Of a DNA stretch of 64,000 bases, positions 16,434 to 25,280 are shown in pieces. Under the pieces are notes generated by a model. It was not told the origin of the DNA, ran no database searches, and saw nothing but the letters and a program-made list of their open reading frames with translations. The DNA lies in the NCBI GenBank assembly GCA_945881735.1, contig CAMCVF010000005.1, positions 1-64,000 on the forward strand. Reading direction: 5' to 3'. This stretch comes from Methylotenera oryzisoli. Its GTDB lineage: Bacteria; Pseudomonadota; Gammaproteobacteria; Burkholderiales; Methylophilaceae. The position numbers and the translations under genes were made by a program. Numbering within the stretch: the stretch's first letter is position 1; every line of letters begins with the position of its first letter.

Positions 16434-16456
16434 AAAAAAGGAGCTTTCGCTCCTTT
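16434..16456 (-). terminator. Terminator between yqeY and dnaG
   Basis: A perfect stem AAAGGAGC-TTTC-GCTCCTTT with a T-run in the minus direction, 22 bp after the yqeY stop. It occupies the same place as the internal attenuating terminator between rpsU and dnaG known from the E. coli macromolecular synthesis operon. Confidence 0.85.
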
Positions 16457-16477
16457 AGTTTTGCAGCTTGTTTACGC

Positions 16478-16921
16478 TTAACTCAAGCGCGATTTAATCA
16501 ATCCAGAAACTTTGCCCATATCGGCCACACCAACAACCAAGGGTCTAATCAAGCCAACTACTTTACCCATATCCTTAGCGCCAGTTGCTCCTGAATCGGC
16601 AATTACTTGAGTGATAATCTGATTAAGCTCTTCATCACTTAGCTGTTTTGGCATATAAGCTTGCAGCACAGTCACTTCAAACTTTTCAATATCAGCCAAA
16701 TCGCTTCTTTTAGCAGATTCAAAAGCAGTGATAGAATCGCGACGCTGTTTAAGCATTTTTTCAATGACTGTAATCACATCAGCATCTTGTAACTCAATCC
16801 GCTCGTCCACTTCACGCTGTTTAATCGCAGATTGCAATAAGCGGATTGCACTTAGACGCGCGCTATCTTTACCGCGCATAGCGGTTTTCATGTCTTCTGA
16901 AATTTGGGCCTTTAAGGTCAT
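16478..16921 (-). CDS. GatB/YqeY domain protein
   Basis: 147-aa GatB/YqeY-domain protein. It resembles the tRNA-binding tail of GatB, the amidotransferase subunit that makes Gln-tRNA(Gln) or Asn-tRNA(Asn), but occurs alone; its exact role is unclear. The family start (MTLKAQISEDMKTAMRGKDS) and the KMLKQRRDSITAFESAKR, LQAYMPKQLSDEEL and GKVVGLIRP segments are present. The last ~20 residues carry an extra GKVSGLIKSRL repeat. In proteobacteria yqeY commonly sits between rpsU and dnaG, as here. The start at 16921 agrees with the family N-terminus. Confidence 0.92.
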   Translation of the reverse strand: MTLKAQISEDMKTAMRGKDSARLSAIRLLQSAIKQREVDERIELQDADVITVIEKMLKQRRDSITAFESAKRSDLADIEKFEVTVLQAYMPKQLSDEELNQIITQVIADSGATGAKDMGKVVGLIRPLVVGVADMGKVSGLIKSRLS

Positions 16922-16942
16922 AGCGGCTTACTTGCGAATTAC

Positions 16943-17275
16943 TTATTTAAAGTACTGTACGAAGTTTTTTTGGTAGTCAGAAATATTGCTGGTAAGTGCT
17001 TGTGCGTATTGATTTACAAAATACTCAATGGCAACAGCTTTTTCAGCTTCAAGCGCTTCCGCAGTACCGCATTGGGAAGCCACTAAGAAGGCGGTAAAAC
17101 GTGCATTCGCATACAAAAAACCTGCACTTGCCGTTGATAAATCTTTTTGTTGTGCTTGCTCATTGGCTAACGCAATAAATCGATCAGCAATATGCAAAAA
17201 TGCAGGAACATCGGTCGCTGTTGTATTTGATGCAGGATCAGCGGTTTGATTGTCCGCTACATTTGTTTCAGCCAC
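16943..17275 (-). CDS. DUF3144 family protein
   Basis: 110-aa protein of the DUF3144 type, function unknown. The diagnostic core is FLHIADRFIALANEQ (about 26-40) followed by GFLYANARFTAFLVASQ (about 52-68). The C-terminus (EYFVNQYAQAL ... NFVQYFK) is typical of the family. The first ~22 residues are a low-complexity Thr/Ala/Asp-rich lead. It is encoded 10 bp after rpsU and 21 bp before yqeY, so the three probably form one transcript ending at the hairpin 16434-16456. Confidence 0.8.
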   Translation of the reverse strand: MAETNVADNQTADPASNTTATDVPAFLHIADRFIALANEQAQQKDLSTASAGFLYANARFTAFLVASQCGTAEALEAEKAVAIEYFVNQYAQALTSNISDYQKNFVQYFK

Positions 17276-17285
17276 TTTTTATAAC

Positions 17286-17498
17286 TTAGTAAAGTTTTGC
17301 TGGCAATGTTTGATTGCGTAAACGACGATACTGACGTTTAACAGCCGCTGCTGCTTTACGTTTACGTTCCCAAGTTGGTTTTTCGTAAAATTCGCGTGCT
17401 CTGAGGTCGTTTAACAAACCTGTTTTTTCAATTAGGCGTTTAAAACGGCGTAATGCAACGTCGAACGGCTCATTTTCTTTTACACGTACACTAGACAT
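17286..17498 (-). CDS. rpsU: 30S ribosomal protein S21
   Basis: 70-aa, highly basic S21 that sits at the 30S platform near the anti-Shine-Dalgarno sequence and helps start translation. The sequence ([33 protein letters not shown]) is canonical in length and content. It is the first gene of the cluster that runs through DUF3144, yqeY, dnaG and rpoD. The promoter should lie in the ~185-bp gap shared with the divergent tsaD. Confidence 0.97.
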   Translation of the reverse strand: MSSVRVKENEPFDVALRRFKRLIEKTGLLNDLRAREFYEKPTWERKRKAAAAVKRQYRRLRNQTLPAKLY

Positions 17499-17684
17499 TC
17501 GTTCTCTCTTATCGGCAATTGCTTAAAAATGACACTTGAGAATCTATTTGAAACTCAAGAAAAGTCTATTATTTTAATCGTATAATTGTTTTTGTTCAAT
17601 GATTTTGTGCATTTAACTTACAAATGATGCAAGATAATGGCATATTTCACTTTTTTTCTTTACACTCATCTTAGGAATTATCAT

Positions 17685-18731
17685 TTGTTGGTTTTAGGTT
17701 TTGAATCATCTTGTGACGAAACAGGGGTCGCGCTTTACGATACGCACCAGGGTTTATTAGCGCATGCGTTACATTCACAAGTGACTATGCACGCCGAGTT
17801 TGGTGGTGTAGTACCAGAGCTCGCCTCGCGCGATCATATTCAGCGCGCCTTACCTTTGACTGAAGCTGTTTTAAAACAAGCCAAAAAAACACTGAGCGAA
17901 ATTGATGGTATTGCCTATACGCAAGGCCCTGGTTTGGCTGGCGCCTTGTTGGTTGGCACCAGTATCGCGCAATCACTGGCTTTTGCGTTAAATGTACCTA
18001 GCGTTGGCGTGCACCATTTAGAAGGTCATTTGTTGGCGCCCTTGTTAGAAGAAAATCCGCCGCAATTTCCATTTGTAGCACTGTTGGTTTCAGGCGGTCA
18101 TAGCCAACTTATGCGTGTTGATGGCATTGGCTTATACCAGTTATTGGGCGACACCTTAGATGACGCGGCAGGTGAAGCCTTTGATAAAACAGCCAAATTG
18201 CTAGGCTTGGGCTATCCTGGCGGCCCAGCATTAGCAAAACTGGCCTCTAAAGGTAGTGCACAATTTACTTTACCTAGACCCATGTTAACGAGCCGCGACT
18301 TGAATTTTAGTTTTAGCGGTTTAAAAACAGCCGTTTTAAATTTGACTAATAATAATCAGCCACTTACTGATGCCACTAAGGCCGATATTGCGTGGGAGTT
18401 TCAAGAAGCAGTCACTGAAATCTTAATGGAAAAATCAATGGCAGCCTTGCGTGAAACGGGCTTGGATAATTTGGTAGTTTCTGGCGGCGTGGGCGCCAAC
18501 TCCCGATTGCGTGAGCGCTTAAATGCGGCGACCAAACGCCGATTATGCACAGTTAGTTATCCGCGATTAGAGTTTTGCACCGACAATGGCGCAATGATTG
18601 CGTTTGCAGGGGCGATGAGATTAAGTGCAATGCGATTAAATGCAGACCAACTGGAATCTAACGGCGAGCAACAAGACTATAGTGTTAGCGTAAAACCAAG
18701 ATGGGATTTAGCTGAGCTACAAGCGCCTTAA
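17685..18731 (+). CDS. tsaD: tRNA N6-threonylcarbamoyladenosine synthase subunit TsaD
   Basis: Transfers the threonylcarbamoyl group to A37 of ANN-reading tRNAs together with TsaB and TsaE. The ASKHA fold shows [11 protein letters not shown] at the N-terminus, the metal ligands in [41 protein letters not shown] and a C-terminal [14 protein letters not shown] place the start at a TTG (17685), preceded by AGGA at 17673-17676. The family begins L-V-L-G-I-E-T-S right there, whereas the upstream ATG at 17637 would add 16 unrelated residues. It is divergent from rpsU, and it converges on plsY with only 8 bp between the two stops. Confidence 0.95.
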   Translation: MLVLGFESSCDETGVALYDTHQGLLAHALHSQVTMHAEFGGVVPELASRDHIQRALPLTEAVLKQAKKTLSEIDGIAYTQGPGLAGALLVGTSIAQSLAFALNVPSVGVHHLEGHLLAPLLEENPPQFPFVALLVSGGHSQLMRVDGIGLYQLLGDTLDDAAGEAFDKTAKLLGLGYPGGPALAKLASKGSAQFTLPRPMLTSRDLNFSFSGLKTAVLNLTNNNQPLTDATKADIAWEFQEAVTEILMEKSMAALRETGLDNLVVSGGVGANSRLRERLNAATKRRLCTVSYPRLEFCTDNGAMIAFAGAMRLSAMRLNADQLESNGEQQDYSVSVKPRWDLAELQAP

Positions 18732-18739
18732 GTATTCGC

Positions 18740-19378
18740 TTATTTCTTACCAAATCCTGATTCTGTTCCTGCCAGTAATTTTTGAATATTACTTTTATGG
18801 CGCCAAATCAACATGAGCGCAATAAACACCATCATGATGATGTAATCCTTATACGGCAAAAAAACCCATGCGTACAAGGGTGATAAGGCGGCGGCAACAA
18901 TTGCAGCTAGTGAAGAGTAACGTGAAATGGCGAATACGATTACCCATGTGATTAAAGCCGCTAAACCTAGCATTATTGAAATCGCCAGCATAATTCCTAA
19001 CGCAGTTGCTACGCCCTTTCCACCTTTAAAACGATGAAAAATGGGGAATAAATGCCCAAAAAATACAGCCAAGCCGACGGCAGCGATAACCCACATTAAC
19101 ATACCTGATTGCAAAGCCAACCAAACAGGCAGCCAGCCTTTAAATGCATCGCCGAGCAACGTTAAAATAGCCGGTAACTTTTTGCCGCTTCGCGCCACAT
19201 TGGTCGCCCCAATATTGCCACTACCTACTGTACGTGGATCTGGCAGGCCAAATAATTTGCTTAAAATAATGCCGAAAGAAATAGAGCCAATTAAATAGGA
19301 AGCTACCATCCATAAGACGGGCACTAGTGTAACGGGAATAAAACCTAACTCACTCATAAAAACTTTCATAACGTCCAT
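18740..19378 (-). CDS. plsY: Glycerol-3-phosphate acyltransferase PlsY
   Basis: Inner-membrane enzyme that transfers an acyl group from acyl-phosphate (made by PlsX) to glycerol-3-phosphate, the first step of phospholipid synthesis. The protein has several membrane helices and the PlsY motifs SYLIGSISFGIIL, GSGNIGATNVARSGKK (phosphate-binding) and GHLFPIFHRFKGGKGVATALG. The family normally starts shortly before the SYLIG helix, so one of the downstream ATGs (19369 or 19354) may be the true start; the ORF as listed has ~24 residues ahead of it. Confidence 0.95.
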   Translation of the reverse strand: MDVMKVFMSELGFIPVTLVPVLWMVASYLIGSISFGIILSKLFGLPDPRTVGSGNIGATNVARSGKKLPAILTLLGDAFKGWLPVWLALQSGMLMWVIAAVGLAVFFGHLFPIFHRFKGGKGVATALGIMLAISIMLGLAALITWVIVFAISRYSSLAAIVAAALSPLYAWVFLPYKDYIIMMVFIALMLIWRHKSNIQKLLAGTESGFGKK

Positions 19379-19442
19379 TCCAACAAAAATTGAAATCTAG
19401 CGTTTTACTTTTTAATTCAATAATGATTGGTATTATATTACT

Positions 19443-19466
19443 GGATTCCGACTTTCGTCGGAATGA
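19443..19466. repeat. Short palindromic intergenic repeat
   Basis: GATTCCGACTTTCGTCGGAA with ATGA behind it forms the stem ATTCCGA-CTTTCG-TCGGAAT. Repeats of this kind (ATTCCxGC...GCxGGAAT) are common between genes in beta- and gammaproteobacteria. No second copy was noticed in this window. Confidence 0.5.
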
Positions 19467-19484
19467 GAATTGAGATTAAATACT

Positions 19485-19838
19485 ATGGACATCATTTTTA
19501 TTTCTGAGCTAAAAGTTAAAACCAAGCTGGGCGTGCCTGCTTGGGAACGGATGGTGCCGCAAACAGTTATTTTAGATATTGAAATTGGCTACGATTTAAA
19601 AGCGGCTGGTAAAAGTGACTCCATTAATGACACCATTGATTACGGAGCAATTGTGATGCGAATTCAGGAGACTTTAAACAAACACAGCTTTCATTTGGTT
19701 GAAGCGCTTGCTGAGCATATTTGCCAATTAATTTTTTGCGAGTTTGGCGCGCAAAGTACAAAAGTAAAAGTGGCAAAACCAGCAATACTGCCGGGGTTAA
19801 AGGCATTGGGCATCATCATCAAAAGAGAAAAAGATTAA
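19485..19838 (+). CDS. folB: Dihydroneopterin aldolase FolB
   Basis: Converts 7,8-dihydroneopterin to 6-hydroxymethyl-dihydropterin plus glycolaldehyde in folate synthesis. The 117-aa protein has the family start MDIIFISELKVKTKLGVPAW, the NDTIDYGAIV and HSFHLVEALAEHIC segments (Glu and Lys of the active site included), and ends KVKVAKPAIL. I chose the ATG at 19485 because it matches the family N-terminus; a TTG at 19470 would add five residues. It is divergent from plsY, with the palindromic repeat in between. The plsY-folB pairing is common in proteobacteria. Confidence 0.95.
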   Translation: MDIIFISELKVKTKLGVPAWERMVPQTVILDIEIGYDLKAAGKSDSINDTIDYGAIVMRIQETLNKHSFHLVEALAEHICQLIFCEFGAQSTKVKVAKPAILPGLKALGIIIKREKD

Positions 19839-19979
19839 ATTAATCATCTTTTAATTGATATTGGCTATTGCCATTTTCAGGGCTATTTATATAGTTAGCC
19901 TTAACTATTAATGGGCTTAATACTTTTGTGCTTGCAAAAAGAAAAACATAACTTGTTTCTTGACTCCACTCTATTAAGG

Positions 19980-20885
19980 CTAGCCTCTTGGATGATGCAC
20001 GCTATGTAGCTGCTTTAAGCGCTCCCGCGCCACATGGGTGTAAATCTGCGTGGTCGAAATATCTGAATGCCCCAATAACATCTGTACCACGCGTAAATCA
20101 GCACCATGATTCAACAAGTGTGTGGCAAAAGCATGGCGCAATACATGCGGGCTCATGGGTTTATTAATACCAGCCATCAGCGCATAACGTTTAATCAAAT
20201 ACCAAAATGCTTGGCGCGACATCATATCAGCACGATTAGTCACAAATAGCGCATCACATAACTTTTTTTGCAAAATGTCTGGCCGTGCATATTTTAAGTA
20301 TTTATCTATCCAGCTTGCCGCCTCTTGCCCCATAGGCACAAGCCGGGTTTTACTACCCTTACCAGTTACCCGCACCACTCCATCCTGCGTGCTCACTTCA
20401 TTCACTTTTAAGGTTACCAGCTCCGAAACCCTTAACCCACTAGCATACAAGAGCTCCAGCATTGCCCTATCGCGCATGCCAATCGGCTCATTAATATCAG
20501 GGGCATTCAATAAATCTGTCACCTCTTCCTCGTTTAAGCTTTTGGGCAAACTTCGTGGCAATTTGGGAGACTCAATCTGCAAGGTTGGATCAGTCTGTAT
20601 CAAGTTTTCGCGCAAATTATAACGATAAAATCGGCGCATACTGGCAATCAATCGGCCAATACTGCGCGGCTTGCTAGAGGGAAATTTAAATGCCAAATAA
20701 TGCTGAATGTCTGCTTGCTTGGCATGCAATAGATACTTTTGTTGGCTGCTCAACCATATACTAAACTGGCTTAAATCTGTGCGATAACTTTCAAGTGTGT
20801 TCTTAGATAACCCATCTTCCAACCAAAGATGATCAATAAATGTATCGAGTTCGCTTGGCGCTTTATCTTGATCTATTTCTGCCAC
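19980..20885 (-). CDS. xerD: Site-specific tyrosine recombinase XerD
   Basis: Resolves chromosome dimers at dif with XerC and FtsK. It is 301 aa, the standard size. The SAM-like N-terminal core-binding domain is followed by the catalytic domain with all active-site residues in place: Arg152 (SGLRVSEL), Lys176 (GKGSKT), His247 and Arg250 (SPHVLRHAFATHLL), His273 (LLGHSD) and nucleophile Tyr282 (QIYTHV). Assignment to XerD over XerC follows from the closest motif match and the overlap with ogt, but a search is needed to be sure. Its start overlaps the ogt end by 13 bp, so the two are translationally coupled. Confidence 0.9.
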   Translation of the reverse strand: MAEIDQDKAPSELDTFIDHLWLEDGLSKNTLESYRTDLSQFSIWLSSQQKYLLHAKQADIQHYLAFKFPSSKPRSIGRLIASMRRFYRYNLRENLIQTDPTLQIESPKLPRSLPKSLNEEEVTDLLNAPDINEPIGMRDRAMLELLYASGLRVSELVTLKVNEVSTQDGVVRVTGKGSKTRLVPMGQEAASWIDKYLKYARPDILQKKLCDALFVTNRADMMSRQAFWYLIKRYALMAGINKPMSPHVLRHAFATHLLNHGADLRVVQMLLGHSDISTTQIYTHVARERLKQLHSVHHPRG

Positions 20886-21385
20886 AATGGTTTACTCTTT
20901 TCAAGGCTAATACCCTCATGCTTTAACAGCCATTGTTTAATTTTCAAACCATCGGCCTTACCGCGCATATAGCCACCCAAACCATTTTTAGATACCACAC
21001 GATGACAGGGAATAACCAACGGTAAATGATTAGCGCCACATGCGTTTGCAACGGCACGTGGACCGCTGCCAATCTGCTCTGCTATCTCGCCGTAAGTAAG
21101 TACTCGCCCACAGGGAATCGCTCCAACGGCTTGCCATACGCGGCGCTGAAAAGGTGTACCTTTGTAAACGATTGGCAAATTAAAATCATTGTAAGCATTG
21201 CTAAAATAAGCCTCAATTTGCAAAGCAACTTTCTCTGCCATTTTTTGCTGTGCAGGCTTGGGTTCATGTTTTTCAGTTAGCAACTCAATCACCACTTGCA
21301 CGCCTTGTACGGCAATACCTACCGCACCAAATGGCACTGTCAGAACGGCATCATATTGCAGTGGGTGCTTATTATTGGTCTGCAT
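20873..21385 (-). CDS. ogt: Methylated-DNA--[protein]-cysteine S-methyltransferase
   Basis: Suicide DNA repair protein that accepts the alkyl group from O6-methylguanine or O4-methylthymine. 170 aa with the active-site motif IPCHRV (Cys127), the recognition helix RAVANACGANHLP, the TPFQRRVWQAVGAIPCG helix-turn-helix and YGEIAEQIG. It lacks an AdaA domain, so it is the constitutive Ogt type. It overlaps xerD by 13 bp. Confidence 0.93.
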   Translation of the reverse strand: MQTNNKHPLQYDAVLTVPFGAVGIAVQGVQVVIELLTEKHEPKPAQQKMAEKVALQIEAYFSNAYNDFNLPIVYKGTPFQRRVWQAVGAIPCGRVLTYGEIAEQIGSGPRAVANACGANHLPLVIPCHRVVSKNGLGGYMRGKADGLKIKQWLLKHEGISLEKSKPLWQK

Positions 21386-21466
21386 ATTGTTGATTGAATT
21401 GAGCCATTAAAAGGTTTAATTTCTACAGATACTAATTTAACTTAAATATGAAAACTAACGCAAATA

Positions 21467-21504
21467 AAAAAGCCCCAAAACAGTATTAATTGTTTTGGAG
21501 CTTT
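21467..21504 (-). terminator. Terminator of the rpsP-rimM-trmD-rplS operon
   Basis: Stem AGCTCCAAAACA / TGTTTTGGGGCT (21471-21482 with 21491-21502, one G-T pair) followed on the minus strand by a T-rich run, about 50 bp after the rplS stop. Confidence 0.85.
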
Positions 21505-21550
21505 TGATATTGCTAAAAAAAACCGCTAAATCTAATTCATTTAACTGAAT

Positions 21551-21946
21551 TTAGACTTTTTCGGCTGGCGCCATAACTTCTTTTTCGCGTGCGACTAATT
21601 TTTCTTTAATACGTGCTGATTTACCTGAACGCTCACGCAAGTAATATAGTTTTGCACGACGTACATCACCACGACGTTTCACTTCGATAGAAGCGATTAA
21701 TGGTGAGTAAGTTTGGAATGTGCGCTCTACACCTTCACCGGATGAGATTTTACGCACGATGAATGATGAGTTAAGGCCACGATTGCGAATCGCAATCACA
21801 ACACCTTCATAAGCCTGCACACGTTTACGTGTACCTTCCACAACGTTTACACCAACTACTACTGTATCGCCTGGGGCGAAATTTGGAATGGTTTTGCCCA
21901 AACGCGCAATTTCTTCCGTTTCTAACATTTTAATAATATCTGCCAC
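21551..21946 (-). CDS. rplS: 50S ribosomal protein L19
   Basis: L19 lies at the 30S-50S interface. 131 aa, with the family hallmarks [39 protein letters not shown] and [20 protein letters not shown], then [18 protein letters not shown]. The C-terminus is slightly extended ([12 protein letters not shown]). It is the last gene of the rpsP-rimM-trmD-rplS operon, ~200 bp after trmD and followed by a terminator. Confidence 0.97.
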   Translation of the reverse strand: MADIIKMLETEEIARLGKTIPNFAPGDTVVVGVNVVEGTRKRVQAYEGVVIAIRNRGLNSSFIVRKISSGEGVERTFQTYSPLIASIEVKRRGDVRRAKLYYLRERSGKSARIKEKLVAREKEVMAPAEKV

Positions 21947-22145
21947 TTTGTGCTCCTTTTAATTATAAAAAAGCTTGTTCCTGCTAAAAGCAATTCATAA
22001 AAAACTGTATTGGATTCTGATTACAGCGTTGCAAGGTACTGGCAATCCACAAGTAAAACTTGTTCACTCCGGTTACTGTGTTCCGAGCGCCTTATACCTA
22101 AACGCAATTCACATTTTTCTAAAGTACTTTTGTTTAGAAATAGTG

Positions 22146-22907
22146 CTAATTATTTTCAGCACCAATTTCTTTAAGCAGCCGAGCTTCCTCTTTCGTCAAC
22201 GACCTTGCGGCCAATAAATCAGGGCGTTTCGCCCTTGTTAGCAACAACGATTGTTTTAATCGCCATTCTCTAATCTTTGCATGGTTGCCAGACAATAATA
22301 CTTCTGGCACCTTTTGTTCTTCACTATCGTCTAAACATAAGATTTCTGGTCGTGTGTAATGCGGATAATCCAGCAAGCCATTCACAAACGAATCTTCTAC
22401 CGCTGAATCAGCGTCACCCAACACTTCTGGCAACTGCCTTACAACCGCATCTATTAGGGCCATGGATGGCAATTCACCGCCACTTAGAACATAATCTCCA
22501 ATAGATACTTCCTCATCTACCAGCGCGTTGATCAAGCGCTCATCCACACCCTCATAACGACCAGCTAGCAATATCAAACCTTGCATTTGACTTAACGCCA
22601 TCACCTTTTGATGATTTAAAACAGCACCACGAGGCGAAAAGTAAATCACATACGGTTTAAACCCTAAACCCAATTGATTTTGCTTTGCTAAATTAATCGA
22701 TTTTGCCAGCGGATCAGCTAACATCACCATGCCAGGCCCACCACCGTAAGGTCTATCATCAACAGTTTTATGATTATCCTGACTAAAATCGCGCGGATTA
22801 ATCACGTTAACACTATATATATTGCGCGCATGAGCCCTTGATGTAATACCATATTTGGTAATGGCTTCAAACATTTCAGGAAACAAACTAATCACATCAA
22901 AACGCAT
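22146..22907 (-). CDS. trmD: tRNA (guanine-N1-)-methyltransferase TrmD
   Basis: SPOUT methyltransferase that makes m1G37 and so prevents +1 frameshifting. 253 aa. Seen are [29 protein letters not shown], the trefoil-knot AdoMet-binding loops [13 protein letters not shown] and [19 protein letters not shown], then [15 protein letters not shown] and PHYTRP. It lies third in the rpsP-rimM-trmD-rplS operon. The gap to rplS is 199 bp with no obvious gene. Confidence 0.97.
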   Translation of the reverse strand: MRFDVISLFPEMFEAITKYGITSRAHARNIYSVNVINPRDFSQDNHKTVDDRPYGGGPGMVMLADPLAKSINLAKQNQLGLGFKPYVIYFSPRGAVLNHQKVMALSQMQGLILLAGRYEGVDERLINALVDEEVSIGDYVLSGGELPSMALIDAVVRQLPEVLGDADSAVEDSFVNGLLDYPHYTRPEILCLDDSEEQKVPEVLLSGNHAKIREWRLKQSLLLTRAKRPDLLAARSLTKEEARLLKEIGAENN

Positions 22908-22974
22908 CAGTCTATTTACGCTTTCTGTGCCTAATATTGAAACAGAGCATTAAAACCCGCATTTAATTCAGTAA

Positions 22975-23538
22975 CTAAAACTCAGCGTCCCAGTCCACCA
23001 GCATGGTTTTTGCTTCAATGTTCACATCTAATATGGTTTGCGCCGTGAAAGGAATCAGTCGCTCGCGACTCTCCGCCCCCTCTTTACTACTCACCACAAT
23101 CACATCATTTGCACCAGTTTCAAACACATCGCTGATCTCACCAAAAGCGGTATCTTGCTGATTTTTAACGCTTAAACCAATTAAGTCTGACCAGTAATAT
23201 TCATTTTCTGCTGTTTCAGGTAATGCCTCTCGTGGGACGGCTACCTTTTTACCTTTGCAAGCAAATGCCGCATCGCGGTCATCAATACCTTGCAATTTCA
23301 CTACCAATACATCGCTATGTATTTTTGCTTCAACAACATCCAGCTTACGCCAGTTACTATCTTTACCAATCCACCAAGCGTCGTAAGCAAATAAGCTGTC
23401 CATCGTCTCGGTATCAGGTAGTACTTTCAGCCACCCGTATACACCGTAGGGCGCCACAATGCGACCCATGATTACTAAATTCTCTGGCAAATTATTTGAC
23501 AGGAAATTTGATGTTATCTTAGTTGTTACTAAACTCAT
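22975..23538 (-). CDS. rimM: 16S rRNA processing protein RimM
   Basis: Ribosome maturation factor that binds S19 and helps assemble the 30S head. 187 aa. Its N-terminal RimM domain has VIMGRIVAPYGVYGWLKV; the PRC-barrel part has YYWSDLIGLSV, FGEISDVFETGANDVIVV and ERLIPFTAQTILDVN. The ~20 residues before VIMGRI are longer than usual, and an in-frame Met24 (MGRIV) could be an alternative start. It lies between rpsP and trmD in the conserved operon. Confidence 0.95.
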   Translation of the reverse strand: MSLVTTKITSNFLSNNLPENLVIMGRIVAPYGVYGWLKVLPDTETMDSLFAYDAWWIGKDSNWRKLDVVEAKIHSDVLVVKLQGIDDRDAAFACKGKKVAVPREALPETAENEYYWSDLIGLSVKNQQDTAFGEISDVFETGANDVIVVSSKEGAESRERLIPFTAQTILDVNIEAKTMLVDWDAEF

Positions 23539-23588
23539 TGCTTAAGACTGCCTTAAGCAGTCAGCCCCATAGCAATTGTTAAAGCCAA

Positions 23589-24062
23589 TTAAGCGTCAGT
23601 TGCAGGAGTTTCTGCTGGTGCTTCAGTACCAGCATCTTCTGCTGAAGCGGCGGCGGCTTCAGCGGCTTTTGCAGCCTCGGCGGCGGCTTTAGCATCGGCT
23701 TCAGCTTTGGCAGCATCTGCAGCAGCTTTAACTTTAGCAGCTTCTAATGCTGCCACTTTCGCTTTTGCAGCGTCAGCTTTAGCAGCATCTTTAGCTTTTG
23801 CAGCCAATGCAGCTTCTGGGCCTTTTGCATGCGTTTTAGCTAAACGTGCAACAGTGTCTGACATTTGTGCACCATTGCTAGTCCAATGACTAATGCGAGC
23901 ATCATCAATACGCAAACTCTCTGCACCAGCTTTAGCGGATGGGTTGTAAAAACCAACGCGCTCAATAAAGCGACCATCACGACGATTGCGTGAATCAGCT
24001 ACTACAACATTGTAAAATGGACTCTTTTTAGAACCACCACGAGATAAACGAATCACTACCAT
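23589..24062 (-). CDS. rpsP: 30S ribosomal protein S16 with long Ala/Lys-rich tail
   Basis: S16 assembles early onto 16S rRNA. The first ~83 residues are canonical ([50 protein letters not shown]). From about residue 84 there is a 70-residue low-complexity extension of Ala, Lys, Asp and Glu ([16 protein letters not shown], then [19 protein letters not shown]), making 157 aa where 80-100 is usual. The extension is in frame with no sign of a frameshift; shorter Ala-rich tails occur in other betaproteobacteria. It is the first gene of the operon. Confidence 0.95.
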   Translation of the reverse strand: MVVIRLSRGGSKKSPFYNVVVADSRNRRDGRFIERVGFYNPSAKAGAESLRIDDARISHWTSNGAQMSDTVARLAKTHAKGPEAALAAKAKDAAKADAAKAKVAALEAAKVKAAADAAKAEADAKAAAEAAKAAEAAAASAEDAGTEAPAETPATDA

Positions 24063-24146
24063 AGCTATATTTCTCTTTAATAGAAAAGGTTATGCATAAA
24101 GGCGCGGATTATACGCGAAAAACTAGTAAGTTGACAAGTAAAATAT

Positions 24147-24321
24147 TTAAATCGACTTTAATCTTCTAGCGGTTTCTGCGATATTCCAGCGCTTAACCTA
24201 CCAGCTCATGTTGTTTTTGTAAACCCATTTTTTATGTACTGGTGCGACAAAACTCTTAATCTAGCAATAAATCGTCCACGCTTTCAGGCAACTCATTTAA
24301 ATCATTCGGTAATATAAGCAT
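24147..24321 (-). pseudogene. Possible remnant of a Fis-type response-regulator C-terminus
   Basis: On the minus strand, WNIAETARRLKSI and a stop (24147-24188) resembles the Fis-like helix-turn-helix of RegA/NtrC-type regulators (pattern W-N-I-S-E-T-A-R-R-L). Upstream pieces in other frames are VHKKWVYKNN-like and a 21-codon frame MLILPNDLNELPESVDDLLL at 24256-24321. Stops and frame changes indicate decay. The evidence is weak and could be coincidence. The rest of 24063-24483 shows no gene. Confidence 0.3.
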
Positions 24322-24483
24322 TAATTGGAATATAAAAAATGTTACAACTGAATCTTAAAGGCAAAAAAGCCTATCCACCCCCCTATTGGGGTTGAGCAGA
24401 CCAGTGAATTAAGAAAATAAGACTATTAAATATTGATTAAAATAGACTGATTTTATGAGCCTATTTTATAAAACGAACAAATC

Positions 24484-25176
24484 TTAAGATTGGTAGCGCG
24501 TCGGATCTTGTATACGTGCTTGCGTAAAACCCTCGCGGCGCAATCGGCAAGAGTCACATTTACCGCAGGCATGGCCTTGATTATCAGCCTGATAGCAGGA
24601 AACTGTCATCGCATAATCCACCCCTAATTGCATACCTAGGTGAATAATTTCAGCCTTAGTCATCTCAAGTAATGGCGCATGAATGGTAATTTTTTGACCT
24701 TCTACTGCGCTTTTTGTTGCCAAGTTAGCCATTTGTTGAAACGCCTCTACATACTCACCACGGCAATCAGGGTAGCCAGAATAATCTAATGCATTAACGC
24801 CGATGAAAATATCTTGCGCGTGCAATACTTCAGCCCAAGCCAAGGCCAAAGATAGCATAATGGTATTGCGGGCGGGCACATAGGTAACAGGAATGCCAGC
24901 AGGGATCGGATTAGTACCGCTTTCTGGCACATTAATAGTGTTGTCGGTAAGAGCAGAGCCACCAAATAAACTTAAATCCAGCTGCGCGGTTTTGTGCGCA
25001 GCGGCGCCTAATGTTATTGCCACCTTATTTGCCGCTTGCAACTCAGCAATATGCCGTTGGTGGTAATCTAAGCTCAGGCAAAAACATTCAAAACCCTGCG
25101 ATTTTGCAATGGCTAAACAGGTGGCAGAATCCAGTCCACCAGATAAAAGTACTAACGCATTTTTTGTCATATTCAT
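24484..25176 (-). CDS. queC: 7-cyano-7-deazaguanine (preQ0) synthase QueC
   Basis: ATP-dependent conversion of 7-carboxy-7-deazaguanine to preQ0 in queuosine synthesis. 230 aa. The PP-loop [13 protein letters not shown] is at the N-terminus; [18 protein letters not shown] and [14 protein letters not shown] follow. The C-terminal zinc site is [17 protein letters not shown]. queE lies 104 bp upstream on the same strand, so the two consecutive pathway enzymes are probably cotranscribed. Met3 ([12 protein letters not shown]) is an equally possible start. Confidence 0.96.
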   Translation of the reverse strand: MNMTKNALVLLSGGLDSATCLAIAKSQGFECFCLSLDYHQRHIAELQAANKVAITLGAAAHKTAQLDLSLFGGSALTDNTINVPESGTNPIPAGIPVTYVPARNTIMLSLALAWAEVLHAQDIFIGVNALDYSGYPDCRGEYVEAFQQMANLATKSAVEGQKITIHAPLLEMTKAEIIHLGMQLGVDYAMTVSCYQADNQGHACGKCDSCRLRREGFTQARIQDPTRYQS

Positions 25177-25280
25177 TTAGATCTCTTTCACATTAAGCTG
25201 ATGGCGCGAAAGTAAATTGCAGCAAGTGAATTTGCAACAATAAGCGATGCTGACAAAACTAGTGCTTGATTTCAATAAAA

